Assembly (NCBI RefSeq): GCF_024679245.1
Contig: NC_090184.1
Location: 5,398,547-5,462,546, forward strand
DNA length: 64,000 nt
From: Pseudorasbora parva
Lineage: Eukaryota > Chordata > Actinopteri > Cypriniformes > Gobionidae
Direction of reading: 5' to 3'
The notes under the pieces are model-generated. The model worked only from the letters and a program-made list of their open reading frames with translations. It was not told where the DNA came from and made no database searches. Each line of letters begins with the position of its first letter. Position 1 is the first letter of the stretch. A program made the translations under genes and the position numbers. This document shows positions 40,971 to 51,830 of this stretch, piece by piece.

Positions 40971-41555
40971 AATCTTTCTTTCTTGCGTGTTTTCTTTGTT
41001 GCTTTTGTTTCTTTCTCATTACTCTAAAATTTTAAACACAACTGAATAAACCTGACTTTATATGGTTACCCATACCAACGAAAAAATAATATATATTATG
41101 CAAATTCGTATTAGAATAACTCTGAAACTGAACATCGTCATATAGTGAACCCTGCGATTGCTACAGTTATATAACTGCAATGACTGCATGTCTGCTGCAA
41201 CACGAACGAGCTCGCATTTTTTAATGTTTCTTGTGAGAATAAAAACAAAATCCAAATAATTTAACATTCGTTGCATTAACACTTTAATCTATCAAGCCTT
41301 AGGCCTATGTTTCAGAAACTCGCCGATTATTACTTTCGGTGTAAAATAAATTAACTTGAAATATATCTGCTTCCTATTATTTGAACAGCAGTATTTAATT
41401 GTCCTATGCTAGAGCGTTATTTCACGTCAATAACAACCGACACCTCCTATCTATCTCACGATAAAGGCCGTAGTCCTAATTTAGCGTTCTTGAAATATCT
41501 CAGAATGACTGAAGCATGACAACATCTCACTGAAGCTTAATGCTATTAAATATTT
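40971..41555. other. Intergenic, 3' side of the NK4 gene
   Basis: AT-rich, no gene or repeat recognised. Confidence 0.4.
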
Positions 41556-41559
41556 AGTT

Positions 41560-41565
41560 TTTATT
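41560..41565 (-). terminator. Candidate polyadenylation signal of the NK4 gene
   Basis: AATAAA on the minus strand about 160 bp past the stop codon. Assigned by position only. Confidence 0.45.
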
Positions 41566-41724
41566 TGGTGATGTTTGTTTTGTAAACCACTGATATAAAA
41601 AACAATACTATATATATAAAAGCAGACAACATTCTGTTAAAGTGTTTTCCCCTCCAGCAGTGCCGTTGGGTTAAATAGTCTTAATCCAGATCCTCTCTCG
41701 TGTCGGATTGATGCCAGGCGCGTC

Positions 41725-43878
41725 TCACCAAGTTCTGATCCCATCCACACTTCCCGTCGTCAAATTCACATCCACAAAGTGGTTCGGTATTTGACTTGTG
41801 TTGGCAAACGAGGGCACAGAGGTGAAGTTACAGTGGTACGGGTTATTTCCATAGCTGTTGTAATAGTTATTGTAGGGATATGATACAGTGACATTGTAAG
41901 GAGCTCCATGGCAGGGTTTTCCATCTCGCACCAGCACGGGCACCGCGACCCTCCGCGGGCCGGCCAGCTCCAGACTTTTGTCCTGCCGCTGTCTCTTGCA
42001 CTTGTACCTCCGGTTCTGAAACCATATTTTGACCTGTGTGGAGGTGAGCTTCAGCACATGGGCCAGGTGGTCTCGCTCGGGTGCGGACAGGTATCTCTGC
42101 TGCTTGAAGCGTCTTTCCAGCTCAAACACCTGAGTCTGAGAGAAGAGCACTCGGGGTTTCCTGCGCAGCCTCTGCTTCGGCTTCTCCCGGGCCGTCTCGT
42201 CCTGTCTACCATTATAACTGGAGTCGTCAAATGGACACATGCCTAAAAATAATAGTCAAATATTTAGTTTCTAAATGCATTATGAAGTGAAATGCACTGA
42301 ATGAAGGGGATCGTTATACAAAACAACAATAATTAATAGTACAATTAATATCTATTTTTTCTAAATCCTCCCCAGTCATTTCAATGATAAGTGTCATATT
42401 GTACCAGAATTTTGATCAGTCAGTATGTGCATTCATACATACAATCCTAGTTTGGTTTTAGAGACAATAACATTGTAATTATTATAATACAAAGGTTCTT
42501 GAGTGGTTCTTGACAGATGTTCAGTGAAGAACCACTGCTGGCTTATATAGTTGGATCTATTCTTTAGAGGTTAAAGAAGACTTCGCCCTCAGATCAGTGA
42601 ATTCGTTTCGGGGTTCTTGAAGTTATACACATGACGTACTTTTTTTAAATTTAAATTTTATTTGTATTATAATTTATTTATTTATTTTTTATTTTTTATT
42701 TTTTTGGCGGTGTAAAAAATAACTAAAGAAACCGTTAGTTTCCTAAATCCTTAAATTTGCAGTATTTGACAGTATATTTTTAGTTAACTCCTTGAATTGC
42801 ACCCCTAGTAGTACAAATTCCATCAAATTGAATTAAATAATCCTTACATTGAATAATCCCCCTTATTATTTTTTTCCAATTAAGAATTTTAAAGGAGTAA
42901 ACAAAATAGAGCTTAAATATTTATTTTATAGTACTACATCTTAAACATATATTATTTTAATATATGAACGAATCGCAAAACTAAATGGTTCAATACCTTT
43001 CTCCATAACAACATTACAACAATGTGTATAAATCATAATGGAGAAAGGGAATGAACAATTTAGTTTATGTGATTTTTATAATATGTTTCAATTTAAGTTT
43101 AAGATGTATTCAAATTGTTTTATTTAGCTCTAGTTTATTTTACTCATTTCAAATTCTTAATTCATAATGTGAATAATATATATGGGTTATTCAAATCAAT
43201 TTGATGGAATTTTACTATCAAACTCTTAAAAATAACCTTTATGGCCATTGATGGTGCCATGAAGAACCTTTCCATTCCACAAAAGGTTCTTTATAGTGCC
43301 AAAGGTTCTTTAGGTTATTAAAATGTTCGTCACAATAAAAAGACACAAACCGATACTTTAAGAGCTGTTGACTAAAAGGTCGGAAACAAAAAATGATTCT
43401 TCTATGAAATCGCTGAATCCCTTCGCTGAGTGTAATTGAAATGCGTAAATCTTAAAAAAGAGGCTTTTTTGAGTTTATGAAAGAAGACAATTGGAGATAT
43501 AAATAATAACTACAGAGATCCTAATTGTTAGATCCTACTTGTTATAAATATCCTACTTGTGTCGTCGTTGGGATCCATCTCCTCCTCCGTTGGAGATCCG
43601 CAGGAGCTTCTGACTATGTCAAAGTCATGTGAATCGAGCGCGCACTTGAGCGGTTCCCCCGCGCCCGAGCCCGCGCCCGCGCCGTGCTTCTCGGGGCTGT
43701 AGAGCAGATCCAGACTGCGGCTCAGGGTGCTCTGCATGCACTGGAGCTGAAGCGACTGCAGCGGCACGCCGTCCTGCTCCACACCCATCAACCCGTGCGG
43801 ATTCAGAGCGTGCTGCTGTTCCAGTTTCAGGATGTCCTTTACCGAAAACGGAGTCGAGGTTACGGGACTCGGAAGCAT
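41725..43878 (-). CDS. nkx2.7: NK4/tinman-class homeobox transcription factor, nkx2.7-like (NKX2-6 group)
   Basis: Two exons: 43878-43557 (107 codons plus one base) and 42242-41725. The donor is ACACAA|GTAGG and the acceptor ATTATTTTTAG; the split codon becomes AGC. The protein is 279 aa. The start is the ATG of [17 protein letters not shown], the invariant NK2/NK4 N-terminus with the TN repression motif at 9-20; a longer frame to 43929 lacks an ATG. The homeodomain is about 134-193 (Tyr at position 54), the NK2-specific domain about 202-218 ([15 protein letters not shown]), and the C-terminus is GIRTW. Family members work in the nucleus with GATA and T-box factors in heart and pharyngeal development. 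Absence of the long acidic insert of nkx2.3, plus linkage to an NK3 gene, favours nkx2.7. nkx2.5 or nkx2.3 are less likely alternatives. Confidence 0.9.
42243..43556 (-). other. Intron of the NK4 gene
   Basis: 1314 bp, GT-AG, AT-rich. It contains an interspersed-repeat remnant at about 43225-43345 (GAACCTTTCCATTCC...AAAGGTTCTTTA). No other exon is evident inside. Confidence 0.8.
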
Positions 43879-44089
43879 CGCTCGAGAGATTTGTGTGGGT
43901 GCTTGAAGAAAGGTGGAAGAAAGGTTCACCTTTTCAAACGCAAAGCAACATCAGTCGACTCTGTAAAGTTCCAGATGTCCCCAGGTAAGCAGAAGAACAC
44001 GGTCTGCTTCTCCTCGCAGAAGCAGCACTAGATGAAGAATAGCTTCTCTCTTCCTCTTTCCGCTGTTGAAGGTGCGGAGAGAAGCGCTC

Positions 44090-44115
44090 TTATCTAATAG
44101 AGAGCGTCCTTATCT
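44090..44115 (-). promoter_or_regulatory. Paired GATA-factor motifs upstream of the NK4 gene
   Basis: Two AGATAA sites on the minus strand (44095-44090 and 44115-44110), 20 bp apart and on the same helix face, lie about 210-240 bp upstream of the ATG. GATA input is established for vertebrate nkx2.5-class genes; use here is inferred. Confidence 0.45.
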
Positions 44116-44129
44116 CCGACTGACCCCTC

Positions 44130-44927
44130 CCATCCTGTGCGTCCCATCATCACCTGTACGAACTCACAACAGCTTTGGGTTGTTTTAAAAAAAGTCTCCG
44201 ATAGAGGATCGTTGTGATTGAAATGCCCTTTAATGTTGAATTAAACACGCTTACAAATAAAGGTTCTTTGCTTTCACGAAAAGCCGTTGACATCCCCCGA
44301 AATCTTGACGTTCCTCAAACGATTCTTTAGTTTAATCAAATGTTCTTCACGACTTAATCGTAGTTCTTTTAAGAACTGTTCACTTAAAGATTCTTTGTGG
44401 AACCTAAAACGATTCCTCTATGACATCACCGTGAAGAAGAGAGAGAGAGAGAGAGAAAAAAAGAAACCTTTTGGAATCTTTATTTTTAAGCGTGATTAGT
44501 AAGTGCACACTAGGCAAGGCAAGTTTATTTGTATAGCACATTTTATAATTATTTAAAATAGTGATGACATATGCATGAGAATAAAGAATACCATGTGTAC
44601 GAATTCAAAATTAAAAACAAGGATAATTAAAAAAGTTGTAAAGATAATAAAAAATAAAATACAATAATAAAATAAAATGGTCAGATCCACAATAGTGGTC
44701 TTAAATAAAGATAAAACATCCTTCAGTTTACAGTCTACTGTACATACATGCATCATCTTAATCAGATCACCTCTCCTTCATTTTTTCCCCAAACCATAAC
44801 ATCCATTTCAATCACTCTTCCCTGATTTTTACTCAGGAACCTTCTTATTAAACCCATTTTCACTCATCTTTCGACAGATTTCCACATACTCACTATTGTA
44901 AAAAACAAACAAAACAATGTAAGCTCA
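44130..44927. other. Upstream region of the NK4 gene, no gene recognised
   Basis: 44250-44420 contains the AAAGGTTCTTT/GAACCTAAA repeat family also seen in the NK4 intron. A short GA-rich run lies near 44437-44458. The remainder is AT-rich. Confidence 0.4.
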
Positions 44928-47088
44928 CACTGTAAAAAAAATCCCCGTTAATTTACAGTAGATTGCAGGCAGCTACTTGACCTGTAGAATGCTGTAATTT
45001 TACAGTGGACCTACTGTAATCTGAAACAACAGTTAAATACTGTAAAAAATATTACAGTACTGTGCTGTAGAAAATATAGTCTGTACAGTATAATACTGTC
45101 AGGTGTTTCCCTCCCGTTATAATGTTATTTTAGTGTTCCTGCTGTAATTTTCATAAATGGTTTAATACTATAACATTTATTAAAGTACTATCAAATGTGA
45201 TATTTATATTGCAACACTACTGAGAAACTGACTAAGAAACTGATGATGTATAATTTACATTTTAAAACAAAAAACACTGAAAATTGCTGGCAAACAAATG
45301 GCTCAGACAAAAGATAACTTTAAAAGATGCTTTTATTAAAGCTAATAACATAAAATCCATTCATAGAATGACAATATTTCAGCTTCACCAGTGAGGCTAG
45401 GCTGAACAGAACATAATGCTGTGACTTTGCCCCACTCCATGAGTTTTTTAAGACGGTGACTAAAGATTCACAGTTGTTGCCTTTTTCTGCACATGCGTCC
45501 CTGTCTGCTTGGACACCACCTTTGCCTGGCTGGCTTTTGTTCCGCTCTTGGGGTTCACACAAATAGAGCATCTACAATATAATTACACAGAAATATAACA
45601 TATTAGTTAGGTAAGTAAATATTAATTTTACTTTAGACATAAACACACTGCATTCAAATATAGGCCTAAATATTCTAGGTTGTTGACATTATGACAGTAT
45701 TTGCATCAAATTTAGTTTACGTTTGATCTGAGGCATTAAGAGACCTGAGTATCTTAGAGTAATGTAGACAGCACTTTATAACTTTGTCAGCAGTATTAAA
45801 GGGATAGTTCACCCCAAAATTAAAATGTTGTCATGATTTACTCATCCTCATGTTGTTCCAAACCTGTTTGAGTTATTTTCTTCTGTTCAACAGAAAAGAA
45901 GATTTTTTAAAGAATGATGGTAACCAGACAGTTGACAGACCCAAATGACTATCATAGTAGAAACAAAAAATACAATAGAAGTCAATAGCTACTCTCAACT
46001 GTCTGGTTACCAACATTCTTTAAAATATTCTTTGAATACAGAAAAAGAACAACTAGAGAGTATGTTTTATTCTGTTTTATTGTTTTATACTCCATGCTTG
46101 CTTGTGACACTTACCTAGCAGTATCAGTGGACGCAGGGAGGGTCAGGGTGTGCTCAGCATCTGCTGCAGTGGCAGATATCTGTAGAACAGAAAAATGGTG
46201 GCCTATGTAGTGAAATGAAAATGTGTATACAGTCACAATAGGCATGAATACTAAACAAGTGGAATACTAAGCAAAACTCACATCAGCACGGAGTATCATT
46301 GCCTCTATGTGTGACACTTGATGGCTGAAAACATAGAAAAATGTATTATGCACTCGGGGATACCACACTTTGCATTCAGCAAAAAACTATGAGCATTACT
46401 GGGGGTCTTACCACATATGTTGCACATTAGCATTTTTATACTACAATCCACAGACCTACACAACAAAATAATCTTACCATTTTAACACAGACAATCTTTA
46501 ATCTCTCAACGAATGGTAGGACTATGTAAAACAGAGGCAGCCAGCAGTGACTGCTAGTCTCATTGCTTTAGTGCACATTTAAAACAAAAAAACAATACCT
46601 GATGTAGATTCGATAATAAATCAAGTCAGTTACAAAAGAACACTTTTTTTCAGTTTGCATTTACCTTGATAAATTGGTGAAGTGAAAAGCCACATGCTGG
46701 TGATGCACCGTCGTCTGATGTGTGCTGGCAGGGTCACAATCGGAGCAAAAATTCTTCCTTAATTTAATCCTCTTCTCATTCTTCTTTTCTCACAATAAAA
46801 TATTAAAGTAATGTAATGTTAAACCTTAAATGTTATGGTAATCCTTTTTGGTTGCACGCCTGTTGATGAGATGTGATGCTTCCTGATTTTCCTATGAGTT
46901 GTGAGCAGACTCAAGCATGTGACTATAATATAAAAAATACTGTAGTATCCCGTAAAACTGAACAGTAGCTTGCCGTTATTCATTTGCTCGTCAAATTCTG
47001 CCCCATTTACAGTATTCAGCTGTATTAATGAAGAACGGTAAATTACTGTACAAAATGTCCCGTATTTTTACAGTAATTTTTTACAGTG
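44928..47088. mobile_element. CACTG-ended DNA element, 2.16 kb, hosting a spliced reading frame
   Basis: The ends are CACTGTAAAAAAAATC on the left and ATTTTTTACAGTG on the right, with internal TTTACAGTA motifs repeated near both ends. It is flanked by CA on each side (44926-44927 and 47089-47090). The terminal motif resembles CACTA/CMC-type elements, as in the copies at 5225 and 11274. Inside are a truncated TTAA-MITE (45796 to about 46045) and a minus-strand four-exon gene candidate. Confidence 0.7.
45459..46788 (-). CDS. Uncharacterised four-exon reading frame inside a DNA transposon (5' end unknown)
   Basis: Minus-strand exons: A 46788-46665 (acceptor ATTGTGAG, donor AAG|GTAAAT), B 46324-46282 (TTTTCAG; GAT|GTGAGT), C 46179-46115 (CTACAG; TAG|GTAAGT) and D 45570-45459 (TTGTAG; stop TAG), with AATAAA at 45337-45332. 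Joining them keeps one frame open through all three junctions, 114 codons to the stop. Residues near the start give FCSDCDP followed by several His (zinc-finger-like C-x2-C...H), and exon D begins with CSICVNPKS (another C-x2-C). The C-terminal tail is Lys-rich. I do not recognise the family. No initiator ATG is seen in frame in exon A, so a 5' exon is missing or further upstream. It may be a transposon-encoded protein remnant or a captured host gene end. The CDS spans exons only in part. Confidence 0.5.
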
Positions 47089-47805
47089 CAGGTAATAACA
47101 TTTAAATGAACAGATTTTAATTAATTTATTAAAAACATGATTCAATAGGATTATGCCTGACTATTATAGGTTACAAAAACTTTAAGGCTATAAAGTAAAT
47201 GCAGGTGAACGAGTGTTAGTTCATATGAATGTTAAAGTATGAAGGTGTTCTGGCTTAAAGTCATTATTCATAATTATGCATAATTTTAGTTATTAGGCTA
47301 CTAGTTACCACATGTAATGTAACGTGTAAATACATTAAAATAAAGTGTTACCAAAGGTTGTAATGCTTTTCGATGGCCTTCTCTTTTAAGAAATTCATAA
47401 GACTGTTATGGAAGAATTTAAGATTTATTCATAACTTTTGTTTCAATCACTTTAAAGAAACCGGGGAAGAAAATAAAAATAACTATTATTTAGATTCTAG
47501 GCTATATTGCATTTATGCTATACAGGGAGCGCAATTTTATTAACTTTCATAAATACTTTTCACAATACATACCCCCCACCCCATGTGTATTATGTCATTT
47601 GATCAGTGTAATGTGTATGAGCACCAGAGTCCAAGACACATTTCCCCATTGGGGACAAAAAGGTGCATTGCATTGAATTCAACCGCATACATTTTAATAA
47701 CGTATTATTGAATAGCCTATATGTATTAACAGCGTATTCATATACAAAGCGGTTGCATTTAAGATATTTGGTTAAATAACTTAATATTATGCCAACATGT
47801 TCCTA
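47089..47805. other. Intergenic, MITE end only
   Basis: A partial MITE (ACATTAAAATAAAGTGTTACC near 47333-47353) is the only recognisable element. AT-rich. Confidence 0.4.
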
Positions 47806-47806
47806 A

Positions 47807-48116
47807 TTACAGCAGTCTGCGGGCCAGCACTTCCTCCACTCGTCCTCCTGAAAGCATGGGGTAAATTGGTTTGTGCTTCGGCGAAGCAAAGTGGATGTCC
47901 GAAAAGGTGACGCCGACACTGACATCCAACAGGCCTATTAGTGTACACAGGCCACAACAAACAGAAACCCTACACCTGATGTAGTCTCTGGCGCCAGCCT
48001 GCGATGCTTGACTGAGGTTCAGACGCCCACCGGATCACACACACTTCAGCTGTCCGTCCATCACGGCGCAAACCACAGCGATCGTCCTCTGTGAGCTGCG
48101 TGCATACAAACGCCAT
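47807..48116 (-). other. GC-rich block with open minus-strand frames, possible exon(s)
   Basis: It stands out from AT-rich flanks. In one minus-strand frame 75 codons are open between TGA 48037-48035 and TAA 47809-47807 (includes TFSDIHFASPKHKPIYPML and ends RVEEVLARRLL). Another frame runs from ATG 48116 for 49 codons (MAFVCTQLTEDDRCGL) to TAG. Splice-like sites exist on both strands, and I could not choose a frame. It could be exons of an unrecognised gene, a first-exon/CpG region or a conserved noncoding element. Confidence 0.3.
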
Positions 48117-48543
48117 TTATTTCCAGCTAAGCATTTTATTTTTCATTTTAATAATGTAGGATATGTACTTCGTTTTTAAAGTCCGCGTTAGGTTAAAAAA
48201 TAGATTTTGACCAAATCAATACAGAACATGTTTTTTCAAATGAGAAAGTCAGAAGATCACAATTAATATTTTTGTGGCTGGTTATATTTTTCATATGCAT
48301 GCGAAAAACAATTACATTTTAACGTAGCCTATTGCAATTACATGACAACGTAACTTTAAATCTATATGTTAATCTATATTTAATTTAATTTTCTAAACGT
48401 AAGAGTGCTATTTTTACATGTTAAGTACATCTTTATATATGTAATTTAATAATTTTATTGTCTTTAAAAAGTTAAACTGTCAAAATGGTTAAAGCATTTA
48501 TAATAAACTAAAATATAGTCCAGTTATTTCTATTGAAATGTGG

Positions 48544-48736
48544 GTTACACTTTATTTTAAGGTGTCGGTGTTATAGTGTAATTAAGCATTGTAAGAACTG
48601 AGTGATATTAATTAATACATGTACTTATATAGGGTTAGGATTAGGGGTTGGTTAGTTGCATGTAAGTATGCATAATTTATAGTTATTATATAGTTACATG
48701 TAGCCTAACACGTATGACTGTAAAATAAAGTGTTAT
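48544..48736. mobile_element. MITE with CACTTTATTTTAAGGTG ends
   Basis: Left TTACACTTTATTTTAAGG is inverted against right AAAATAAAGTGTTATAA, with a GGGTTAGG-type middle. It is the same end family as 18313-18480 and the array-bearing group. Confidence 0.65.
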
Positions 48737-49820
48737 AACGTTACATATATTTGTAATTACACATTCGTAATGAAGTTGCATTTCACATTTAAAATATATT
48801 AACTTTAAATATGAACTTTAAACACATTGCAGATAAAAATTATACTTGATATACTATAAATGCAATAATAAGTCAACACAAAAGATAATTCAAATCTAAT
48901 TATTTAAAATATACTTTGAAAGTAAAAGTTTTAGTTTGACCTTTAAGTGCAGTTTTTTAAAGAGACAGTCATGAAAATACACGTACGCAGACCTTTATTT
49001 CATTAATATTCTTTTTAATAATAACATTAATAAAAAATACAATAAAAGAGGGGTCTGAACTAGATTATTTGTCGTTTGTGAATTCTTTACAACAAAATAA
49101 AACCACAATATATATTTTTGTTCAAATAATTTTCTAACAGGCCTTGAGTTGTAAACAAGATAACATCAGTAAACTAAAAAAGACTTTAACAAATTAATCG
49201 CAATCGAATATTTTTCATAAATGGCAGGTCGCAAAGTTGGAGTGTTTTTTACTTTTGTGTTTTTTTAATGTTATTTTACATTTACAGAATTTGTTGAACG
49301 AAAACAATGGTTTGTTATTTTCATATTTTTAAATGTTTTACTGTTTCGTTAACTGTTGATTTATGTATATTCACGGAAAGTCATTCTATAATACACAACA
49401 TGACAAGGCAACTTACAGTGTGGCAACTTCTACCACTCAAAGAAACTGATCGAAACATTTTTTTTTCGGGAAATTATTAGTATATTTTTAATATATTATA
49501 ATATATTTTTATAAATATATTCTATATAAATATTTGTGTTGCCCATTATTTTTGTAATGTATTTTGTTAAGTAGCCTACTAATATTTCTTAATTCATAGT
49601 TTTCTTGAGTCATCATTTTCTCACCTTTTGTCACCTTGGCGCTACTATTGAAAAATACAAATATATGTGTGTGTGTGTGTGATGTGTGCTTGTTTTAATT
49701 CCAGAGAAGGTATACTTACCTAAAGTTTAAACACATTTACCATGGCTATTTCCACATGTTAGCATTAACAGAATGAAATAAATATAGGCTATGTGTCAGT
49801 GACTACACAAGTCTAACACA
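48737..49820. other. AT-rich intergenic, no gene recognised
   Basis: Only a short GT repeat (about 49665-49681) is notable. Confidence 0.4.
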
Positions 49821-49824
49821 AACT

Positions 49825-49890
49825 GTCGTCCCCGAGCGCGCGCACTTTATTCTCTCAGCGTCATGACGTGCGTCATGTGACGTTAGACAG
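49825..49890 (+). promoter_or_regulatory. CpG-dense block with three half-CRE motifs
   Basis: CCCCGAGCGCGCGCAC is followed by TGACGTG (49864-49870), CGTCA (49871-49875) and TGACGT (49878-49883). CpG density is far above the flanks. A promoter or enhancer is plausible but no transcript is identified. Confidence 0.35.
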
Positions 49891-50069
49891 TCGTTGGCTG
49901 AACCAGCGATATGTCACTATCTCTAATAAATAGTTTAGAATGCATTTTTCTTCTTCTACAGATTCTCGGTAGTATGTTGTAAAATAACACTGACCCATTT
50001 TAATACACCTTACCTCTTTATTAATTTAAATGGGCCTTTGTTTTTCTTTTTCTTATTTATAAATTATGT

Positions 50070-50140
50070 CCAGTAAGCATATAAAAATGGACAAACCCAA
50101 CTTAGCTTGTTTATAACTTAGCATTTTTTAGAGTGTAATC
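50070..50140. repeat. One-ended fragment of the CACTCTAAAAAATGC MITE
   Basis: AAATGGACAAACCCAACTTA and CATTTTTTAGAGTG match one arm of the palindrome at 8853-9024. Confidence 0.65.
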
Positions 50141-50285
50141 ATTCAGTAATATAGCCTAGGCTATAATAAAATAAAGGTGAGAAACAAATTCAGTGTTTAA
50201 AATGTGCCCGGGCTTTTAACTAGGCTAGTAGAGCCTGCATGTATCTCCATTGAGCGGTGTTACAGAACAGCTTTGATCCTGTCAC

Positions 50286-50567
50286 TCATTGCTGAGGTAA
50301 TGACCATAATTGCGCATCTCTGTCCCGGAAAGGCAGGGTGTTCATGAGTTCTGCAAATTTGGGGCCCCATGCAGCATTCATAAAACTCAACGAATCCTTT
50401 GGCCTCTGAGCGAGGCTGATGGGCTCCATCTCGCTACGAATGACGGCAATGTAACGTAAGACGGGAGTGAAGTAATAACCGTAATTAATCATACTGTAAA
50501 AAAGAGCGCTGATGGCAACTGAAAGGAGACACTCGCCTCCGAGCCCTGTCTTTAAACAGTTAGTCAC
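50286..50567 (-). other. Unique-looking block with a 93-codon open frame, not recognised
   Basis: A minus-strand frame is open across 282 bp (contains YSMINYGYYFTPVLRY) in otherwise non-repeat DNA with TAATTAATCA homeodomain-type sites. No domain is recognised and no splice context is clear. A conserved noncoding element is as likely as an exon. Confidence 0.25.
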
Positions 50568-51054
50568 CGGAGAACTCCATCAAAACGTTACTCGAGATTC
50601 AGTTGCTGTGCAATTCTGAGACCTGTAACCTCATACAGCGGCGGACTCCTGGAGGAGTGTGTTTTGATTGACAGCTCACACGATGAGAGGCCTGAATGAA
50701 GAGGGAAGAGCTGTGTAAGTGTTTGTTTCCTGTTTCTAATGAATGCATGATTTCGCGGGTTATTTCATGTGAAACATTACATACATGTATCCAAATGTGT
50801 CAGATGTTGCTGAACTAGGCCGACAGTATATTCTTCACACTTAACTAAATGGTTGTGAATTCTGTTAAGTCACTGCAGTCACACTTCATATGGTGATAGG
50901 TGCATATTGTGTAAAATAAAGCAATACAGGCTAGGCTAATCCCCGCGAATCCCTGGTTTACAGTTAGGCTAATTTACAGTGAAAACCCCCCTTAGCATAA
51001 AATTCACTGTAAACGGCTTATTGCTTTATAACACGGTTACCACAGATTGCAAAT

Positions 51055-51799
51055 ATTAAAGCCAAATTAAAGCTGCAAGCAGCGATGAAACTGCCCTCAC
51101 ACTCCACCGCCGCCTGGTGGTCTCAGAAAAACAGTGAATAGTCGGCGACATGCATTTAAAGGGGCGATGAATGGAGAAATCAACTTTCCCTTTCCCTTTT
51201 GATATATATAAAAGGTAATGGTAATATATCCTGTATGTTTCAGAGCTGAAAACTTCCTTGTTAGTCAAAGAAAAGCTTTAATAGACACCAGGCCCAGAAA
51301 ACTATCGTGAGCTTCATCCTTACGTCATTGCGCTAAGAAACGCCTCCTCTACAGCAAGTCTAATCCAGTCAGTCGCACCGCCCACCGACTCATGGAGCTG
51401 GTCGGATCACTATCCAGCAGCAATAAACATGCCGAAGAAAATAGCTAGATATTGTGGAAGAACACAGTCGCTGCATAAGCTTCCTTCGGATCATAAAATT
51501 AGGAATGTGTGATTCTTCATTTATTTTTAATGAAGTTCCAGCTCACTTCGCTTCATTTCACTGCAGAAACATTTGTAATCAAGTCTCAGGTGCTGGATTT
51601 GCAGACATATTGAGATTAGAACATAATGTTGTGCTTTCTATATTAGATCCGACAGGAATGGTGCAACACACTTATGTGAGTAAAACATCTTATTTATATG
51701 TAGGCCTAATAGTAGTCCCGGGGCTGTGTGTTTTCCAGACAGGCTACTAAAATGTACGCCCGTCGGCAGAAATTGTTTCTTGATCTGGGCCCGCACGTG

Positions 51800-51830
<31 letters not shown>

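Noticed and set aside
43879..43929. N-terminal extension of the NK4 protein
   Set aside because: There is no ATG in the extension, and family proteins start at MLPSPV, matching the ATG at 43878.
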